64,000 bases of DNA from Site-B1 sp963827785 (GTDB lineage: Bacteria > Bacteroidota > Bacteroidia > Flavobacteriales > Flavobacteriaceae): contig CAWHCT010000019.1 in the NCBI GenBank assembly GCA_963827785.1, positions 1-64,000 on the forward strand, read 5' to 3'. Position 1 is the first letter of the stretch; each line of letters opens with the position of its first letter. Shown one piece after another: positions 8,979 through 22,607 of the stretch. The notes beneath the pieces were generated by a model, which ran no database searches, was not told the DNA's origin, and saw nothing but the letters and a program-made list of their open reading frames with translations. Position numbers and translations under genes: made by a program.

Positions 8979-10277
8979 ATGAAAAAAATTACTCAATTAG
9001 CACTATTTGTCTTCTTAATTATATCAGGCAATTCTTTTGCTCAACAAGAAAAGGGTATAACTGGTTTCGATAACTGGTTGAACCCATGGACCGAATTCAA
9101 ACCAAACAAAGTCGATTATGGCCAACCTACCGAAATACTGAGTGGCGATATTACCAAGGATACTAAATTATACAAAAAAAACATCTATTTGTTGCTTGGC
9201 GATGTCTTTGTAACTGATAGTACAACACTTACAATTGAACCCGGAACAGTTATTATGGGTGATTTTAAAACTAAGGGTTCTCTAACTATTAGTAAAGGAT
9301 CTACTATTATGGCCAATGGTTCCTCAACAGACCCAATTATTTTCACATCAAGCAATAGTATTAAAAAGCCCGGAGATTGGGGCGGAATCTTTATTCTTGG
9401 TGATGCTCCTATTAATAAATTTGATGGCGAGGCCTCTTTAAATTACGGGTTATTGCCTTCGGCTGCCAAAAATATTACTTATGGTGGTAATTATACCGAG
9501 AGTTGTTCAGGTATTTTTAGTTATGTAAGAATTGAATATGCAGGTAAGAGAACCAAAAAATACGGATATTTCAATGGACTTACCTTAGCTGGTGTTGGAA
9601 AACTAACTGTTATTGATAACGTAATGGTAAGTTATTGCGAGGGTAACTCCTTTAATATACTGGGAGGAAATGTTAATTTAGATAAGTTGGTTTCTTTTAG
9701 ATCTAGTATTCATGACTTTGAGTTTAATTATGGTGTCCAATGCAGAATATCTAATTCTTTAGCTATAAAATCACCTTATATTTCTGGTTCAGAAGTATCA
9801 AGATGTATGAATATACTTGCTTATGATCTACAGGAAGAAGCAGATTTATCAAAATTGCAAACCTCTGTGAAGGCTGAAAACTTGAGCTTGGTGAATATTA
9901 GTGATGACTTGAGCTACGATATTAAAGTTGGTCTGGTATATGAAGCCATATTTATTGGAATGAACACGTCTTTTTCTATTAATAAAAGTGTGATTTCCGG
10001 ATTCAATCCAGCCGTAATCCTGGATGAAAAGATCAAACTAAATTCTGAAAATTTGGAAAGGATTAAGTTCATTAAAACATATTTTAACAACTGCAGTGGA
10101 AATATTTTCAGAAATGGCTATTCCAATAACGATGATCTCGAAAACTATTATGGCAATAGAGCTTATGTTAACGTATACTCTAAGGGTCCGGATTCTGAAA
10201 CATTCATTGATCCAGATAATGGGAGGCATCCAGATTTTAGATTAAGAATCAATAAGATCTTTGCCTCTAATGATTAA
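8979..10277 (+). CDS. Secreted beta-helix-like surface protein
   Basis: Starts best at the ATG giving MKKITQLALFVFLI; a TTG nine bases earlier is also open. The signal peptide ends NSFAQ. About 410 mature residues hold repeated short strands typical of a right-handed beta-helix: a cap near TTLTIEPGTVIMGDF, a PGDWGGIFILGDAPIN turn, then FSYVRIEYAG and NGLTLAGVGKLTVID coils. This arrangement is common in Bacteroidota outer-surface proteins. I see no type A or type B T9SS sorting domain at the C-terminus, so its exit route is unclear. It is the first gene after the locus promoter and is followed at 86 bp by a type B protein. Confidence 0.65.
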   Translation: MKKITQLALFVFLIISGNSFAQQEKGITGFDNWLNPWTEFKPNKVDYGQPTEILSGDITKDTKLYKKNIYLLLGDVFVTDSTTLTIEPGTVIMGDFKTKGSLTISKGSTIMANGSSTDPIIFTSSNSIKKPGDWGGIFILGDAPINKFDGEASLNYGLLPSAAKNITYGGNYTESCSGIFSYVRIEYAGKRTKKYGYFNGLTLAGVGKLTVIDNVMVSYCEGNSFNILGGNVNLDKLVSFRSSIHDFEFNYGVQCRISNSLAIKSPYISGSEVSRCMNILAYDLQEEADLSKLQTSVKAENLSLVNISDDLSYDIKVGLVYEAIFIGMNTSFSINKSVISGFNPAVILDEKIKLNSENLERIKFIKTYFNNCSGNIFRNGYSNNDDLENYYGNRAYVNVYSKGPDSETFIDPDNGRHPDFRLRINKIFASND

Positions 10278-10363
10278 GACAACAGTTAGACAATTAATAA
10301 TACCGGTATTGATCTCAATTAAACACACAGCATATAGGATATAAAATTACAACCCAAATCTAA

Positions 10364-11819
10364 ATGTATAAAATAAAAATTGCATATAAACTTTTCTTCG
10401 GAATTTGTTTTTTCGCTCTTAGTATTCAAGAACAGGCTAAGGCCCAAATAGTTATAGGTACGCCTAATTTGGGATTTAGCCAAGCATGTGCAAATGAATC
10501 TTTTAACACCTATAGTACCACTTTTGTTTTTTCCCCTGAGTCAAACTTAAACGCATCAAACCAATTCTCTATCGAACTATCTGATGCTGATGGTGATTTT
10601 ACTAACGCAACTGTTGTATTTACTTCCAATCCTGGTGCCGTTACTACATCACCGGCAACCTTAGTTTTTTCTTTACCCAATACAACTGCCGGAGAAAATT
10701 ATAAACTGCGAATAAAAAGTAGTTCACCTGCTGCAACCAGTTCAAAATCTGTATCTTTTCCAGCATACTTCAAAATACAGGACACGCCATTTACCATCAA
10801 TAACTTGGTGTCATCTGGTGCCTATTGTTCGGGAGGAAATTACCTTTTAGCCATTGACAATCCTGGTACGGGTTCAAATGATTCTCCGTTAAATTATCCA
10901 TCCCTAACCTTTAATTGGTTCAAAGAGACAGGACCTACTACAGCTGTTTTTGTTGCTGAGGGTACTACTCTCTCAGTCAACAACGAAGGAACTTATTTTG
11001 TAGAAACTAATTATGGTACATGTACATCCGATTCATTTTCAAATCGTGTTACAATAAGTGAAGTCACCTCCGGAGAAGCTGAAGCCGGTATTTCATCTAG
11101 CTTAGGAAATCCGTTTTGCCCGAGTCAAGGTTCGACCACATTAAGCACTATTGGTGGTAACAGCTTTCAATGGTTTAAAGATGATGTTCCTATTCCAGAT
11201 GCAACAGAATCAAATGTATCAGGCAAATGAATCTGGTATTTACTCGGTTCAGGTTGATTTGGGTGATTGTTCTGCTTCCGGTTCAATAGAACTAGAAAGC
11301 GAACTGTTTGATGCCGAGATAAATGTTTCGGCTTTTAACTCAATCGAAGAAGGAGAAACACTATCTGTCACTGTTAATACTACTGCGAACAATCCAATTT
11401 TTAAATGGTATTTAAATAATGTTTTAATTACTGGTGCATCAGAAGATAACTTCAATGTATCAGAAATTGGAAGTTATAAAGTAATTGTTTCAGAAACAAC
11501 AGGATGTAATGGTTCAAGAGAGTTTTTATTTGAAGTTAATGAACCATTTCCGGATGTAGAAAAAATTCCAAATGTGATAAGTCCCAATGGTGACGGAATA
11601 AATGATACTTGGATAATTCCAACAAAATACGTTACTGGCACCAATACTGAGGTTTTGATCATGAGTAATTATGGTAAAGTAGCGCTTCAAACGAACAATT
11701 ATCTAAATAATTGGCCAGAGAATGATTTGAATCTGTCAAGTATCAATCAGGTCTATTATTATGTTATAAAAACAACCGATAACGAAACCAGAAAGGGTTC
11801 AATTACAGTAATAAAATAA
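10364..11819 (+). CDS. sprC: T9SS type B sorted surface protein, SprC-like by position (frame broken)
   Basis: The signal peptide ends QAKAQ. It is followed by beta-sandwich modules with Cys pairs, including two Ig-like units ending FQWFKDD and FKWYLNN. The C-terminal 90 residues are a type B (gliding-motility-associated) sorting domain: IPNVISPNGDGINDTW, a YGKVALQ strand, then YYYVIKT and GSITVIK. The frame breaks at about 11213 (one extra base near AATGTATCAG); removal joins the parts to about 485 residues. It is followed one base later by the barrel-fusion gene. The sprC name rests on gene order before a SprD-like and SprB-like pair, not on recognised sequence, and is tentative. Confidence 0.6.
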
Positions 11820-11820
11820 T

Positions 11821-14291
11821 ATGAAAACACAAATTTTGGTTTTACTATTATGTTTCTGTGCAACTCAGATTTTCTACTCTCAAGAAGATGATGGAGTGGT
11901 TTCGCTTAGCCTTCCTGTGAGAAACTCACTAACCTTTAATCGTTATGCAATTAATCCAACCTTTAGTTTCGTAAGAGAACAGAACAAATACATCAGCATT
12001 TATAATAAACGTGAATGGGTACAATTTGATGATGCACCCCTCACCTATTTAGTGAGTTATACAGGAAGGTTTGCTGAAAACATAGGAGCTGGAATAGGAG
12101 TGTTTCAGCAAAATTATGGTGTTCTATCGACATTTGGCGGTGTTTTGAACTTCGCTTACAACGCCAGATTGACAAGAGAAAACAATCTCACTTTCGGACT
12201 TAATATTGGTGCTTATAAAAGTGGCCTAAATACAGGAAATGTAGTCACGAATTTTGATGATCCTTCATTACAGAATGTTCCTGAAAACTTTTTGCTAACC
12301 ATTAATCCGGGAATTAATTTTGGATTGGAATTCTTCGACTTTGGTGTATCTGTTAACAATTTGGTCGCTTACAATTTTAACTCATCAAAACTTATAGAAG
12401 ACAATCCTGAACGTGGTATTCAAGGACATATCATGTATACCGGATATATGAATAGCAGAGGATTTTTTGATGAAAGCAAATTTTCAGGTCTTATCAGATC
12501 AGAATTCAAAAAAGACGAAACAATTATTTCTGCCATAACAATGCTTACTGTTCCAAAAGGCATTTGGGCACAATTGAGTTATAATACAGTTTATGGCGTT
12601 TCTGGTGGACTAGGATTAAATATTACTGAACAAATTGCCATAGAATACAATATTGAAAAAGGTACTGGTGCCTTAACAAATTTTGGCAATTCATATTCAC
12701 ATGAAGTTACACTTGCTTACAGATTCAAAAACAACAAAACTTACGATTATAGTAGCGATGATGAAGTGAGCGGACTTATCTCAATGAGTACTAAAAGAAA
12801 ACCCATTAAATCAAAAATATCAAAAACCCAAGCTGAGGCTAACCGTCAATTAGCAGCAGAAAGAAAAGCACAAGCACAAGCAAAGCTCTTAGCAGAACAG
12901 AAAGCCAAAGAAGAAGCTCAAGCTCAAGCACAACTGATAGCAGATCAGAAAGCTAAGGAAGAAGCTCAAACTCAAGCAAAACTCTTAGCAGAACAAAAAG
13001 CCAAAGAAGAAGCTGAAGCACAAGCAAAACTATAGCAGAACAGAAAGCTAAAGAAGAAGCTGAAGCTCAAGCAAAACTACTAGCAGAACAGAAAGCCAAA
13101 GAAGAAGCTGAAGCCAAGCAAAATTACTAGCAGAACAGAAAGCCAAAGAAGAAGCTGAAGCCCAGGCAAAATTACTAGCAGAACAGAAAGCTAAAGAAGA
13201 AGCTGAAGCACAAGCAAAACTACTGGCAGAACAGAAAGCTAGAGAAGAAGTTGAAGCACAAGCGAAATTACTAGCTGAACAGAAAGCTAAAGAAGAAGCT
13301 GAAGCACAAGCAAAACTACTAGCAGAACAAAAAGCCAAAGAAGAAGCTGAGGCACAAGCAAAACTACTGGCAGAACAAAAAGCTAACGAACAAGAAAATA
13401 CTAAGCCACAGGATGAACTTAGTAAAGCGATGTAAGCCTTAGCTCAGCAAGCTGAAGAATCAAAAGCCAGACAGGACGAATTATTTAGTGAGATAGATGA
13501 TATCGTAGAAATTAAAAGTCAAGATCTTTTCGACCTTAAGCAAGAAAATGATCTAAGTGAGCAAGGTATTGCTGTAGAACCTAAACCTTTCAAAAGTATA
13601 ACTGAAGAAAACATAAGGCTTAAGAAGATGATTACCGATCTGGATAATGTTATTGAATATCGAAATCTGGTGATAAATGAATTAAAGATTTTGAATAAAG
13701 AAAAATTCGAAAACGAAAAAGCAAACGATACTATTTATCTGGATGAAGTTTATATGTTTTACAACAGAACTCTCGATCGTTTAACAGCCGAGCAAATTGA
13801 GGCAGCACAAGCCAAGATTAAAGCTTCAACTAGAATTAGAGAATATTCAGGAAGCAACTGAATTTGAACGTAACCGAAGAATAAAACGCGCAATATATAA
13901 CAATGAAGACGAACGACACGCTATTGATAGAGCTACCCTTAAAAATATAAAAAGTACAACTCCAACAGGGCAAGTATTTAATGTTGAAGATTTCGATTTT
14001 GGAGAAGAACAAAGTAGCAACATCCATATCCTTAAAAATATTGACCATGTTGATAGCGGTTACTATATGATACTCGCTGTTCATAGTGATATTCAAAGGA
14101 GAAATGATTTTATAGCAAAAGTCTTTGCGTCAGGACGTTCAAACGTAGACTTTTTCTATGACGTTAAAACAAGTAAATATTTTATTTACTATGACAAGTT
14201 CGATAGCATTGAAGCAGCTAATGAAGCCTTAAAAGAAAAAGGAAACAGACCCTATAATATAAATATGTCCCTCGTGAAAATAGAAAATTAA
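11821..14291 (+). CDS. sprD: PorP/SprF-type barrel fused to coiled-coil repeat and SPOR-like tail, SprD-like (frame broken)
   Basis: Residues 1-20 are a signal peptide. About 300 residues then form a PorP/SprF-type outer-membrane barrel, starting near LPVRNSLTFNRYAINPTFSF and ending near HEVTLAYRFKN. Next come about 11 copies of the 16-residue unit AQAKLLAEQKAKEEAE, an extended charged region, and a SPOR-like end (GYYMILAVHSDIQ ... NINMSLVKIEN). Breaks occur at about 13032 and 13117 (one base lost in each of two repeat copies), an in-frame TAA at 13433-13435, and one base gained at about 13820. The corrected length is about 823 residues. Barrel plus helical stalk plus SPOR-like tail suggests an envelope-spanning partner that touches peptidoglycan. 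Position before the SprB-like gene matches sprD, which is tentative. Confidence 0.65.
12874..13395 (+). repeat. 48-bp tandem repeat, about 11 copies
   Basis: The unit encodes AQAKLLAEQKAKEEAE and would form a continuous, strongly charged alpha-helix or coiled coil. Copies differ by only a few bases, for example CTACTAGCAGAA versus TTACTAGCAGAA. Two copies each lack one base (about 13032 and 13117), which breaks the frame. Confidence 0.85.
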
Positions 14292-14366
14292 ATATATATA
14301 TATAATCGCTTAATTTCTTTTCAGAATCACCCGCTAGTTGAAACGGAATTGAAAATAATAAGCATC

Positions 14367-17300
14367 ATGAAAAGACCTACATTTTCAAAAATCGTCCTGG
14401 CAATTTTGTCATTATTTCTTGGATTACAGATTTATGCCCAGAATTATGTGCCATTTACCCCAAGATTTAATCAGGATTTAAAGGGTGACATAATCCTCAT
14501 CGGAAATAATATTCTTGGCCCCGATAACAATGCATTTAATGATAATACTGTGTATAACCACAATGTAAACATGCAGTATATAGATATTGATGGAGATCCA
14601 TCGACTTTCAGTTCAACCAGTGCAGATCTGGATATTCCAAATCCGGAGTGTTATAGAATCATTCATGCCAGCTTATATTGGGGTGCTGTAAGTCCCGGAA
14701 ATGAATCCATAACCAATGTTAAATTTAAAGGACCTATCGGCGGTTATAACGATATTCAGGGAACAATAATATTTGACGCCAATGGAACTACAATAGATGG
14801 AGGTGATAGTTTTTCATATGCATGCTACGCTGATGTTACTGATATCGTCACCAGTTTAGGAACAGATTTAGGAACGTATACCGTAGCTAATGTATCTTCT
14901 GCGGAAGGAGAAACAGGAATAGCAACACCTTATAATGGTACAGGTCATTCAGCCGGATGGTCCTTATTTGTTGTTTATGAAGATCCTACATTACCTGGTA
15001 AATCAATAACAAGTTTTGATGGTTTTAGTGCAATTAGTGTTCCCGGTAGTAATCCAAATCTGGATATACCTATTTCAGGTTTTAGAACTATTCCTGCACC
15101 TGCCCCAGTTAGGGCCAACTTTGCATTTGCAACATTAGAAGGTGATAGCCCTATTTTAGGCGATCGACTTAGACTAAATGGAGTTAGCCTATCAACTGTG
15201 GACAGACCTGTTAAGCAATTTTTTTAATAGTTCAGTTACCCAATTAGATGCAACACCGGTTAACGATAGAGTGCCTAATAGTACTAATACCTTAGGTTTT
15301 GATACAGGAGTCATGGCAATTCCCAATCCGGGTAATTCGGTTATCGCAAATGATGCTACTTCTGCAACAGTTCGATTGGAAACTAGTGGAGATACTTACT
15401 TTCAGTATTTCTTCGCTTTTGCAGTTGAAATTATTGAACCTAATATTGTGCTAACCAAAACTGTTGAAGACGATGCCGGAAATGATATTGGGGGACAAAC
15501 CGTTGGCCTTGCTACTCCTCTAAATTATATAATTGGTTTTCAAAATACGGGTAATGATAATGCAACAAATTTACAGATACGGGATATCCTTCCTATAAAT
15601 ATTGTATATAACCATCCAACAGATCTTGTATTACCGCCAGGAGTTACTGTAGCCAGTTATAATCCAACCACAAGGGAACTTATTTTTGATGTTGATGATT
15701 CTTTGTTGAAGAGAATGATCCGGTTTACGAAATACGTATTGAAGTTGAAACGGTAGAGACCTGTCAGCATCTGGCTGATTCGTGTTCAAATATTATTCAG
15801 AATCAAGCTTTTGCAACATATAACGGCTATTACAATCCTACATTTGAGATTACAGATGATCCAAGTGTAAACAGTAATACAGGATGTTTATTATCTCCTC
15901 AGGCTACAAACTTTTTAGCCGATCTGGACGATTGTGTCTTTTCTGAAGAAGTTATACTTTGCGGTTCAAGTGTAGATCTTACAGCGGCCAATGGCTATGT
16001 TGCATATTCATGGTCCACCAGCCCAAGTGGTTCTCCTGAAATTGGATCGTCCCAAACGCTTACTGTTACACAAGCGGGAACTTATTATGTATTTAATACG
16101 GCTGAGGCACCTTGTCAGTCTATTGTACAGGAATTTATAGTAGACATATATGGTGTCAACATAGAAAATCCTGTGATACCTTATGCAGATGAAGTAGTTA
16201 CCTGCCCTAACGACGGTAAATTATTACCTAATATATTCTTTTGTGGTGCTAATGAATCCAGAAACATTCAGACCAATTTAACGGGTACGACTTCAATTAT
16301 TTGGGAAAAACTGGATGAGGCCAGTTGTCCTCCGGTAGCAAATCAGGATTGTGCAAACGAAGATGCAACCTGTTCATGGGATCAGGTTGAAACAGGCCCT
16401 GATTATTTAGTGAATGCCGCTGGTCAGTACAGATTGACCATAAATTATACAGGTGGTTGTTTTGTTCAGTTCTATTTTAATGTGTACACGAATTTATTAG
16501 ATCCAACTGTCAGCACAACTGATATAATTTGCCTCACACCGGGTTCAATTACCGTCAATGACGTGCCTTCCGGTTATGAATACAGTATTGATGGAGTAAA
16601 TTTCCAATCGAGCAATGTATTTACAGTTACAACTCCGGGTAATTATACTATTTACACAAGACAAGTGGGTATCCCTACCAACCCATGTGTTTTTACAATA
16701 CCTGACGTTCAAATCAATGAAAGAGACTTCAGCGGATCAACAACCGTAATACAACCACTTTGCTATGGTGAAAAGGGAACGATTCAAATTGCAGCCAATG
16801 ATGTGGATCCACAGTATACATTTACACTCTATGAAGGTGCAACTTTAGTTAATTCTGCAGGACCTATTATTGAAAATACTTATACGTTTGCCAATTTAAA
16901 CCCTGGAACCTATACAGCAACAGTTGAAACCGAAAATGGTTGCCTGTTTACCGAGGATATCACGATTATTGAACCGCCATTGCTTACGGTAACTGCGGCA
17001 GTGACTACGCCTCTAACCTGTACAGATGGTGAAATTACCATTTACCCTGATGGCGGAACACCTCCTTATTTCTATTTTATCAATGGATCTTCAGATTTTC
17101 AGACGGTTCCTGAAATAGTGGTGACAACAGCAGGTGTTTATGATATTGTAGTCGTAGATTCCAATAACTGTAGCGCTAGCACAACAATTACTGTTGGTGC
17201 CATTTCTGAACCTGATTTTAATATCGCAACAACCGATATTGATTGTTTTGGTCTGCAGACGGAACCATTAGCATTAATGTAACCAATTCTTACGGCTATA

Positions 17301-20300
17301 GTTTAGAATACAGTATTGATGGTGGTGTAACTTTTACTAGTTCAAATGTTTTTACTAGTCTATCTGAAGGAGACTATAATGTAGTTGTACAATACTCCAT
17401 CGGAAATTCAGTATGCGCTACAGTACCACAAAATATAACAATCATAGAATCACCGGCTATTACAGGAACTGCAACTTTAACTTCACCATATACCTGTACT
17501 ACCGATGGAACGATTACGGTAACCGGAGTGTCAGGAGGTGTTGCTCCATATATGTATAGTATTGATGGTGTTAATTTTCAATCAAGTGATGTATTTACTG
17601 GATTAACATCCGGAACCTACTCGATTGTTATTCAAGATTCAATAGGTTGTACGTTTATAACTAACGGCATTACAATAAACCCACTTAATCCTCCGACTGA
17701 CCTGACTTTTGACAGTACTCCTATTACTTGTCCTTCTAATACTTCCACAGTAACTATTACAAATACCACGGGTGGTACAGGAGTTTTAGAATATCAAATT
17801 GCTGCTCCTGCGGCAAATGTAACGGCATACCAAACGTCAAATATTTTTTCAGGATTAGAACCTGGCACCTATATATTTCAGGTACGAGATGAACATGAAT
17901 GCTTGTACCGGGAAGCATATACAATAAATCCTATAATTATGCCAACAGTTTCTGTCGTTCTATCCGAAACATTGAATTGTACAACAACACCGGATGCGGA
18001 GATTACAGGAACAATTACCGGAAATGCACCATATACCTATGCGGTTTCCTTAAATGGAGGCGCTTATTCAAGCCTTGGTTCGACTGGATCGACATTTAAC
18101 TATTCCACCTCCTCGGCTGGTACGTATCAATTCGAATTAACAGATGCTAACGGATGTATTGCCGAGTCAAGAGTGATAACGGTTGATCCAATTTCATTAC
18201 CAGATTTAAGTGCTGTAGTACAAACCAGTCCGATTCTTTGCAATGGAGACACCAATGGGGCTATTGATATAATTATAGATACTTCAGTTGGTACACCTCC
18301 ATTTACTTTAAATGTTTATAATGATACCTTAGGAATCGACTATGGTAATCAGACTTCTGGATTGCAATCAGGATCATACACCATAACTATTACGGACGCC
18401 AACTCTTGTACGGCCGATGAAATTATTATATTAAGTCAACCAGACCCTATTGTAGTTGACTATGATGCTGTTGATATTTCCTGTACCATAAGTGGAATAT
18501 CTCAAGGATCAATAATTATAAATTCTGTCACAGGTGGAACTGCTCCTTATACTTATTTTGTGACTGGAACAAATGGTTATTCCAATTCTGAGTTTAATAC
18601 AACAGGATCAGCCTCCTCAAGTTTTAACAACCTTGATTTTGGATTTTATGAAATCAACGTGATCGATGCCAATGGCTGTTCAGTTTTGATTCAGGATGTT
18701 ATAATTGCCTCTCCTCCAACTGATCTAGATATAAATGTAACTAGTACAGTCGACTGTCTGTCAGGCGGTGAAGCGGTTGTTAGTGTTGGCTCTACATTGC
18801 CGAGTTCAGGACCGTTCTTTTTCAGTATTTATGAAGGCCCCGTTTCTGTGTATCCAAATCCGCCGGGAACTTGGTTACCTGAAGATAGTCCCGGAAGTCA
18901 AAATGCGACCTTTTCAGGTTTAATTCCGGGAGTCACCTATACATTCATCGTTTATGATGCCTCAACAGATTGCCAATATTATGAACCGGCATCCACCCCA
19001 ATACCTACAAATTCAACTTTAACAGTCAATGCTATAAGTTCAGATAATATTACCTGTACCGGAAGTGCAGATGGAGATGTTTCCTTTACAGTCAACAGTA
19101 TATATGGCATTGCCGTAAATGTGGACTATGAAATATTTGATTCATCAACATTAGTTACTACAGGAATAAGCGGCTCAGGTTCAGTTCCTGCCGCAGGTTT
19201 TCTTTCAATAACAGATTTAGGACCTTTACCATTTGGCAACTATTTTGTATTAATAAGTGAGACTTCAGGTCCAAATGCCGGATGTGGAGTTGTTACATCT
19301 CCTTTCAATATAACAGAATCAGAGATTTTATTAAACCTTGAAGTTTCAGTTGATCAAAATGCAAACTGTAATTCAACCTCTGGAATAATTAGTGCTATTG
19401 GTCATGACGGAACTGCACCTTATCAATATCAAATAACTACCACAGCTACTACTCCACTTGCTACAGATCCATCCTGGGCATCAGTGAGTACTTTTAATGT
19501 AGATACCGGTAATTATTATGTTCACGTTATGGATGCTTATAGCTGTATTGTATCTAGTCCGGTTACTTTAGTACCACTGGATCCATCACCTGTGATTTCA
19601 GCAGTTATGGTTGATCAATGTACAGCTGAGGGTGATTTTGAAATAGATGTTAATTTAGATGTTGCAGGTATTGCTCCATATAGTTTTAGTATCGATGGTG
19701 GAGCCTTTCAAAATATATCTGTCCCATTTACTATTTCAAACTTATATTCAGGAACACACTCTATTCAAATTCAGGATGCTAATGGATGTGGGAATTTAGT
19801 AACTATAGATATTCTGGCTCCATTAGAAATAACTCCAGAATTAACATCCTTACCTACGTGTAATGATGATGACGGTGAAATTACGATGACTATTTCTGGT
19901 GGTTCAGGATCATATATTTATAACATAAATCCGAATCCGGGATCAATAACTCAAACTGGAAATGTATTCTCCGGAGTGCCATCTGGAATCTATGTGATTA
20001 CAATAACCGATACAGTTACTTCTTGTACAGATGAGGTTACAATTTCTTTACCGGAAGCGACACCTCCTACATTTACTACATTACCAACCTCAGTAATATG
20101 CTTTGGAGACAATTCAGGTTTATTTGCAATTGATATCTCCGGATATTCAGGTACTTACACATATGAGGTTTTCGATAGTCTGGGAACCTCCGTTACCGGA
20201 GCTATTAACGCCAGTACATCAACAAATCCAGAAATAGTTTCAGGGATGTTTGCAGGGAGTTTTACAGTTGTCGTAACAGAAACAGAAATTCCTTTCTGTT

Positions 20301-22578
20301 CAGCAACAGAGAGTGTGATCATTTCATCACCCGCTGAAGACTTAACAATTAATGCAACAGAAACTTCCAACGTAACCTGTGATAACAGCCAAGGTACAAT
20401 AACTGCTATTGCAGCTGGTGGCTGGGGCGATTACGAATATGAATTGACAGGAGATGCTACAGTTCCTTATTCATCTAACGGCACATTTACAGATTTATCT
20501 GCAGGAGATTATACTGTCAATGTTAGAGATGCAGAAGACTGTATAGCAACCGTAGATGTTTCTCTTATTGAGCCATTACCAATAGATGCCACATTTACCC
20601 CAAATACAACATTGTTAGACTGTTTTGGAGATCAAAATGCATCAATAACAATGACGAATGTAACTGGCGGTCAGGGAACTGAATATATTTATACATTGAA
20701 TACTATTTTACCTACGCCAAGTACTTCAGGACCGCAAGGCTCTAATGTGTTTGATAATCTAGGAGCAGGAACTTATTCCGTTACAATAAGTGATGGTTAT
20801 GGATGTTTCTTGACATCTGTAGATATCGTTATTGCTGAACCTACAGAAATAGATGCAAGTTTGGTGACAGCAACAACTCAAACCTGTTTAACCGAATCAA
20901 CGCTTACTTTAAGTGCGACAGGTGGAACCGGAACCTATACATATAGTGATAATAGTACATTTACTCCAGTTTTAGGATCTTTTTCATCCTCAATAACATT
21001 TTCTGTTCCAACTGGAACTTATGAGTATTTTGTACGGGACTCCAATGGCTGTAATGCAGTAGTGTCCAACGAAATTACAATTGATCCGTTACCGGATCTG
21101 ATAATCAATTTAGAATCAGAGAACCCAACAATTAATTGTACCGGTGATAATTCAGGTTCTATTGTAGCAACGGCCCAAGGTGGTTTAGGAAATTATGTAT
21201 ACATCTTACAGGATACGGCAGGCAATACAATTCCTGCAACACAAAATAGTCCTGGAGTTTTTACGGAATTGATCGCAGGAACTTACGTTGTATATGTTGA
21301 TAGTGAAGATTGTTTTACTGCATCCGCTCCAATTACTATTACTGAGCCAAGTGCTCCATTAGAAGTGGATTACGCGGTGAGTAATGTGACCTGTAGCGGA
21401 GAAGATAATGGCTTATTAGTGATTAACGCATCAGGAGGAACCGGAATTATCAAATACGCTATTTCGCCACAATTTGATCAATTTTTTGAAACCAATGTTT
21501 TTGAGAATTTAGCTTCCGGTAATTACGATGTCATCGTTCAGGATGTATTAGGCTGCTATTTAACATTCAGTTTTACTATTACAGATCCAGAACCCGTAAT
21601 GCTTACCATTGTTCCAAATTCAATTTTTGAAGAAACCTGTGCAGGGGACGCCAATGGTGAATTCAGTATTGATATTTCCGGTGGAACATTACCGTATAAG
21701 GTGAGTTTAGATAATTATGATGGCCCATATTCTGCAGGAGTTTCAGGACAAACTGTATTCGATTTCACGGATCTAAGTGGTGGTGACCATACAGTTTATG
21801 TGCGTGATGCACAGGATTGTGAATCTGAATGGAATATCACCTTCCCGGAAACTATAAGCTTCAGAGCAATAGCAGAGATTGAATATATCTGTGACCATAA
21901 AACGATGAGCAATGAGGTCGGAGTTATATTAGCTGAAAGCACAGTAGATCCTTCCGAGTTAGATTATTCTTTAGATGGTGGTCCTTTTCAGTCCAGCAAT
22001 GTGTTTACTAATGTTACTCCAGGAACCAATCATTATATCGAAGTCAGACATACAAATGGATGTATTCAAATGACTGATGCTTTTGATATTGAGGATTATG
22101 ACCCTTTATCATTGACACTGTCGGCAGGAGATGAAGCCGGCGAAATCATAGCAAATACCGAAGGAGGTACTGGAGGTTATCAATATACCCTAAATGAAGT
22201 AGATTATGGAAACAACAATACATTTATTGTTTCTGAATCTGGGATATATCAGGTTGTTGTAACCGATAGTGCAGGATGCCTAACAACTGCCCAAATAGAA
22301 ATGGAGATCTTAGATCCTTGTATACCTGATTATTTTACACCCAATGACGATGGCACTTCGATGGATGGACAGTTGAATGTGCAGAACTATATCCAAACCT
22401 CACATTTGACATTTTTGACAGATATGGTCGCAAGATCGCCACTTTACGTGTTGGAGAATATTGGGATGGTACATATAATGGTAATGAACTACCAACCGGT
22501 GACTATTGGTACGTAGTTAAACCAAACAGCTCTGCATTAAACAGGGAGTATGTTGGTCATTTCACACTTTACAGGTAA
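14367..22578 (+). CDS. sprB: Giant SprB-like gliding-motility adhesin (frame broken)
   Basis: The ATG at 14367 (MKRPTF) is preferred over a TTG at 14349. The corrected product is about 2,737 residues: signal peptide ending QIYAQ; a roughly 330-residue N-terminal module (FTPRFNQDLKGDI ... STNTLGFDTGV); a DUF11-like unit (GFQNTGNDNATNLQIRD); then some twenty SprB-type repeats with the pattern C.GD.G.I....GG...Y.YSIDG...F....G.Y.V.V.D..GC. The end is a type B sorting domain (CIPDYFTPNDDG ... VGHFTLYR). Frame breaks lie at about 15212, 15702, 17255 and two or more between 22350 and 22440. SprB in F. johnsoniae is a mobile surface adhesin; this one is shorter. The sprF gene follows directly. Confidence 0.75.
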
Positions 22579-22607
22579 TAATGCCTTAAGAATTTAAAAT
22601 TGAGAAG

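Noticed and set aside
13048..13338. Minus-strand open frame rich in Ala, Ser, Phe and Cys
   Set aside because: It is the reverse reading of the 48-bp repeat array; the plus-strand coiled coil continues before and after it.
11821..13435. Frame changes in the 48-bp repeats as programmed phase variation
   Set aside because: A 48-bp unit keeps the frame when copies are gained or lost; the breaks are single-base losses inside copies, as seen elsewhere in the window.
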